Positions 38,629 through 38,808 of a stretch of DNA of 38,808 nucleotides are shown one piece after another. How positions within the stretch are numbered: position 1 is the first letter of the stretch; each line of letters starts with the position of its first letter. This DNA comes from Thermoanaerobaculia bacterium (GTDB taxonomy: Bacteria > Acidobacteriota > Thermoanaerobaculia > Multivoradales > JAIOJS01): the NCBI GenBank assembly GCA_030429235.1, contig JAUIDB010000034.1, forward strand, positions 1 to 38,808, read 5' to 3'. The notes under the pieces are model-generated. The model saw nothing but the letters and a program-made list of their open reading frames with translations. It made no database searches and was not told the DNA's origin. A program made the position numbers and the translations under genes.

Positions 38629-38727
38629 GAATGTGTCCGACACCACGTACCGTCCGTGTGGCTAGTGCCAGCTGCCAGCGGTGCCAGAAACTTTTCGAGT
38701 GTCTCTTGCGCTTTCGAAAGGTGTCTT
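38629..38727 (+). repeat. three dispersed-element pieces near the right edge
   Basis: AATGTGTCCGACACCACGT (about 38630-38648, plus), GCGGTGCCAGAAACTTTTCGAG (38678-38699, the only clear minus-orientation copy) and TTCGAAAGGTGTCTT (38713-38727, plus). From 38544 to the window end I see no gene. Confidence 0.55.
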
Positions 38728-38808
38728 CTATGAGTAGGTCGTCTAGGTCAAGGGCATTCTCCTCTTACCCGGCTTCTTCATTCATGCTCTTCCTTCTTCG
38801 ACTCTCGA

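Overview
GC-rich bacterial DNA (roughly 60-65% by eye). The protein set points to an environmental Gram-negative, most likely an Acidobacteriota member of the Thermoanaerobaculia type. The reasons are a TonB-dependent receptor and a small outer-membrane barrel ending in Phe, a 918-residue winged-helix/Ser-Thr kinase/TolB-like/TPR protein, many large secreted repeat proteins, and C-terminal tags of the DGFESGD-x3-W and VPTL (IPTL-CTERM-like) kinds. The taxonomic call is inference; there is no rRNA or tRNA in the window.

Layout. 1-10.6 kb: FG-GAP repeat secreted protein (-), a truncated GNAT acetyltransferase, a small conserved-looking ORF, a DUF2911/TPR secreted protein, a membrane-anchored YD-like repeat protein, a bacterial-PH membrane protein, a large TonB-dependent receptor (-) and a broken small secreted protein. 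10.8-14.2 kb: secreted S9-type hydrolase; a coupled AraC-GyrI / GyrI-like pair (-); a four-helix membrane protein next to a kinase fragment. 14.5-20 kb: secreted parallel beta-helix protein, a small XRE regulator, a scrap of a VOC gene, and the giant kinase (-). 20.1-23.5 kb: subtilisin-like S8 protease sitting between an intact VPTL-tagged repeat protein and the collapsed remains of its paralogue, with a duplicated leader. 23.6-27.5 kb: VOC protein plus AraC regulator (-), another VPTL-tagged secreted protein, a YoeB-type toxin with a truncated antitoxin, and a CNNM/CBS membrane protein. 27.8-29.5 kb: PIN/RHH toxin-antitoxin pair with an obvious operator, then a small-protein/nucleotidyltransferase pair. 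29.7-37.5 kb: HExxH secreted protein, zinc-free-type quinone reductase/MDR, a DGFETGD-tagged secreted protein, a CubicO-like serine hydrolase, a DHFR/RibD-like reductase, a truncated secreted protein and a barrel protein. 37.9-38.5 kb: a second small-protein/nucleotidyltransferase pair (-).

Two themes run through the window. First, it is full of gene remains (at least eight), several of which abut or contain copies of a short dispersed element with core GGTGTCTGRCACCTACGTT; I see at least a dozen full or partial copies, almost all in plus orientation, and no transposase. Second, there are four toxin-antitoxin or TA-like modules between 25.9 and 38.5 kb, two of which pair a small SP-x2-R protein with an overlapping nucleotidyltransferase and are the best candidates for a poorly described system. 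The main secretion theme is two separate C-terminal tag types on unrelated exported proteins: DGFE(S/T)G(D/N)-x3-W on four, VPTL-TM-Arg on two plus one relic.
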